From: Candidatus Pseudoruminococcus merdavium
GTDB taxonomy: Bacteria; Bacillota; Clostridia; Oscillospirales; Ruminococcaceae
Length of the DNA: 64,000 nucleotides
NCBI GenBank assembly: GCA_904419745.1
Contig: CAJFSS010000001.1
Span: 124,001-188,000 of the forward strand
Direction: 5' to 3'
Shown here piece by piece: positions 61,583-64,000 of the stretch. A program made the translations under genes and the position numbers. The notes beneath the pieces were generated by a model. The model was given only the letters and a program-made list of their open reading frames with translations, did not search any database and was not told where the DNA came from. Numbering within the stretch: the stretch's first letter is position 1; the number at the start of each line of letters is the position of its first letter.

Positions 61583-64000
61583 TTGGAATTTAACGCATTT
61601 GAATCCATGAAAATCGGCCTTGCTTCTCCGGAACAGATCCGCGAGTGGTCTTATGGAGAGGTCAAGAAACCGGAGACGATAAATTACAGGACGCTCAAAC
61701 CGGAGCGCGACGGCCTTTTCTGCGAACGCATTTTTGGGCCGACAAAGGACTGGGAATGCCACTGCGGCAAATATAAGAGGATCCGCTACAAGGGTAAAAT
61801 CTGTGACCGCTGCGGGGTTGAAGTGACCCGTGCAAAAGTTAGAAGAGAGAGGATGGGCCACATTGAGCTGGCCGCTCCTGTCTCCCATATCTGGTATTTC
61901 AAGGGAATCCCCTCACGCATGGGCCTGATTCTGGATATTTCCCCGAGGCTGCTCGAGAAGGTTCTCTACTTTGCAGCTTATATTGTCACCGATCCGGGGA
62001 ATACCCCGCTGGAAACGAATCAGCTGCTGACAGAAAAAGAATACCGTGATATGCGGGAAAAATACGAAGATGAATTCAAAGCCGGCATGGGTGCAGAGGC
62101 TATTAAGGAACTGCTCCAGAAGCTGGATTTGGAAAAACTCGCAGTGGAGCTCAAAGAGGAACTCGATGCCTCTACCGGCCAAAAACGTGCGAGAATCCTC
62201 AAGAGGCTGGAGGTTGTGGAGGCGTTCCGCACTTCCGGCAACAAACCGGAGTGGATGATTCTCGACGTCATCCCGGTTATCCCGCCCGATATCCGCCCGA
62301 TGGTACAGCTGGATGGCGGCCGTTTCGCCACCTCCGATCTGAATGATTTGTACCGCCGTGTCATCAACCGGAACAACCGCCTGAAAAGGTTGTTAGAACT
62401 TGGTGCTCCGGATATCATTGTCCGCAATGAGAAGAGAATGCTTCAGGAAGCGGTTGACGCATTGATTGACAACGGCAGACGCGGCCGTCCGGTGACAGGC
62501 CCGAACAACCGTCCACTCAAATCCCTTTCCGATATGCTCAAGGGAAAACAGGGACGTTTCCGCCAGAACCTGCTCGGAAAACGTGTCGACTACTCCGGAC
62601 GTTCGGTTATCGTAGTTGGTCCGGAACTGAAAATGTATCAGTGTGGCCTTCCGAAAGAGATGGCTCTGGAGCTGTTTAAGCCCTTTGTCATGAAACGCCT
62701 GGTGGAGACTGGCAAGGCTGGGAATATCAAGAGCGCCCGCAAGATGGTTGACCGTGCAAAGGATGACGTCTGGGACGCTTTGGAAATCGTGATCAAAGAC
62801 CATCCGGTTTTGCTCAACCGTGCGCCGACCCTGCATAGACTGGGTATCCAGGCATTTGAACCCGTCCTGGTAGAAGGCAGGGCGCTGAAGCTCCACCCGC
62901 TCGTCTGTACCGCATACAACGCGGACTTCGACGGCGACCAGATGGCGGTCCATGTTCCTCTGTCCGCAGAGGCACAGGCAGAGGCAAGGTTCCTTATGCT
63001 TGCTGCAAACAACCTGCTCAAGCCGTCCGACGGACGCCCGGTTGCAGTCCCGACGCAGGATATGATTCTCGGCTCCTACTACCTGACCTTGGTCAAAGAA
63101 GGAGAGCCAGGGGAAGGTAAGGTCTTCCGCGACGTCAACGAGGCCCTGATGGCGTATCAAGCTGGCGTTGTTGGACTCCATGCTCCTATTCGCGTGCGTG
63201 TTTCCAAAGAGATTGGTGGACATAAGATTACCAAGCTCATCGATGCAACCGTCGGCCGTTTGATTTTCAATACTCCAATCCCACAGGATTTAGGGTATGT
63301 GGATCGTCAAAACTCCGACAGCGTCCTTGACCTTGAAGTTGCTTTCCTGGTTGGCAAAAAACAACTTGGAAACATTATTGACCGCTGTATCAAAGTCCAC
63401 GGTACCACCCGTACTTCTGAAATCCTGGATGAGATTAAAGCCCAGGGCTACAAGTATTCCACAAAAGGTGCGATTACGGTTTCTGTCGCGGATGCCGTCA
63501 TTCCACCACAGAAGAAAGAACTTCTGGCGGAAGCAGACGCGCAGATTGATAAGGTTACCAAGCAGTACCGCAGAGGTCTTATCTCGGATGAAGAGCGGTA
63601 CAATGCGGTTATTAAAACCTGGAATGAGACAACCGATAAGGTTGCTGACGCGCTGAAAGACAACTTGGGCCAGTATAACCCAATCTTTATGATGGCGGAT
63701 TCCGGTGCGCGTGGTTCCATGAACCAGATTCGTCAGCTTGCCGGAATGCGCGGACTGATTGCAAATACCTCCGGTCATGCAATCGAAATTCCAATTCGTT
63801 CCAACTACCGTGAAGGGTTGAATATCCTGGAATACTTCATTTCTTCCCGTGGTGCGAGAAAAGGACTTGCCGATACTGCTCTGAGAACGGCAGACTCCGG
63901 TTACCTGACTCGTCGTCTGGTTGACGTCTCCCAGGATGTCATCGTCCGTCAGGATGACTGCGGTACCCATAATGGTATCTATGTGTATGACATCAAGGAT
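61583..64000 (+). CDS. rpoC: RNA polymerase beta' subunit, N-terminal two thirds
   Basis: The gene is open from TTG 61583 to the window end, 806 codons, with no stop. The start has AGAGGGG eight bases upstream. The N-terminal zinc site is [20 protein letters not shown]. The lid and rudder region includes [20 protein letters not shown], and the catalytic magnesium loop is [16 protein letters not shown]. The trigger loop and C-terminal parts lie mostly beyond the window. It forms the catalytic centre with RpoB and shares its transcript. Confidence 0.97.
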   Translation, partial: MEFNAFESMKIGLASPEQIREWSYGEVKKPETINYRTLKPERDGLFCERIFGPTKDWECHCGKYKRIRYKGKICDRCGVEVTRAKVRRERMGHIELAAPVSHIWYFKGIPSRMGLILDISPRLLEKVLYFAAYIVTDPGNTPLETNQLLTEKEYRDMREKYEDEFKAGMGAEAIKELLQKLDLEKLAVELKEELDASTGQKRARILKRLEVVEAFRTSGNKPEWMILDVIPVIPPDIRPMVQLDGGRFATSDLNDLYRRVINRNNRLKRLLELGAPDIIVRNEKRMLQEAVDALIDNGRRGRPVTGPNNRPLKSLSDMLKGKQGRFRQNLLGKRVDYSGRSVIVVGPELKMYQCGLPKEMALELFKPFVMKRLVETGKAGNIKSARKMVDRAKDDVWDALEIVIKDHPVLLNRAPTLHRLGIQAFEPVLVEGRALKLHPLVCTAYNADFDGDQMAVHVPLSAEAQAEARFLMLAANNLLKPSDGRPVAVPTQDMILGSYYLTLVKEGEPGEGKVFRDVNEALMAYQAGVVGLHAPIRVRVSKEIGGHKITKLIDATVGRLIFNTPIPQDLGYVDRQNSDSVLDLEVAFLVGKKQLGNIIDRCIKVHGTTRTSEILDEIKAQGYKYSTKGAITVSVADAVIPPQKKELLAEADAQIDKVTKQYRRGLISDEERYNAVIKTWNETTDKVADALKDNLGQYNPIFMMADSGARGSMNQIRQLAGMRGLIANTSGHAIEIPIRSNYREGLNILEYFISSRGARKGLADTALRTADSGYLTRRLVDVSQDVIVRQDDCGTHNGIYVYDIKD

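Noticed and set aside
1..64000. Mobile element, prophage, CRISPR or defence island
   Set aside because: I looked for transposase, integrase, Cas, restriction and toxin-antitoxin signatures and spaced repeats and found none.

Overview
The window reads as a contiguous chromosomal housekeeping segment from a low-to-moderate GC, spore-forming anaerobic Firmicute, most likely a Clostridia member close to the Ruminococcaceae/Oscillospirales. The basis is gene content (SpoVG, a BofA-like protein next to a DUF2508/YaaL protein, a Spo0H-like sigma factor, RNase J, RqcH, GdpP, class A RNase P RNA, an acidic-tailed RpoB), strong GGAGG-type ribosome binding sites and frequent TTG starts. The species assignment is inference. 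I see no insertion sequence, prophage, integrase, CRISPR array, rRNA operon or restriction system.

Layout. 1-9.3 kb: the 3' end of argS, then a homocysteine methyltransferase-type gene, pgsA, a DegV gene, a reverse-strand flavodoxin, a glycosyltransferase/PlsC membrane-lipid pair, a reverse-strand D,D-carboxypeptidase, an O-acetylhomoserine sulfhydrylase and a metallophosphoesterase-fold protein lacking most of its metal ligands. 9.3-20.6 kb: a transglutaminase-like lipoprotein, dinB under a LexA-type box, an Mrp/NBP35 ATPase, a sigma factor, a tRNA-like element, small zinc-ribbon and DUF1858 proteins, an apparent structured small RNA, secG, rnr, yaaL-bofA, a GNAT gene, a TM2 protein and rnpB. 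20.5-35.8 kb: a reverse-strand cation-efflux/DUF6688 pair, ilvE, spoVG, murC, trmK-nif3-rqcH, a YitT protein, a reverse-strand iscS-iscU-mnmA cluster, rnhA and a ZIP metal transporter. 36-45.8 kb: one long run, rnj-gdpP-rplI-dnaB-tilS-hpt-ftsH, behind a good promoter. 46-50.5 kb: a type IIA topoisomerase pair. 50.6-56.6 kb: accessory genes, namely a flavin reductase, an MBL hydrolase, and a TetR regulator with a two-gene ABC exporter. 56.9-64 kb: tRNA-Thr(CGU), a small membrane protein, rpoB and the first two thirds of rpoC.

The genes form mostly short operons punctuated by very clear intrinsic terminators, many shared by convergent genes. Functional groupings visible from order are lipid synthesis (glycosyltransferase-plsC), Fe-S supply feeding tRNA thiolation (iscS-iscU-mnmA), replication/RNA decay/c-di-AMP turnover (rnj to ftsH) and a self-regulated exporter (tetR-ABC-ABC).

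I did not find a clear undescribed multi-gene system. The strongest unexplained signals are small: a degenerate tRNA-like fold ahead of the zinc-ribbon gene (13973-14049), a promoter/structured stem/terminator unit on the reverse strand (15140-15266), a phosphoesterase-fold pseudoenzyme (8633-9310), a 29-bp perfect hairpin after the ABC exporter (56548-56610), and a lipoprotein gene whose best ribosome binding site points at an ATC codon (9665).
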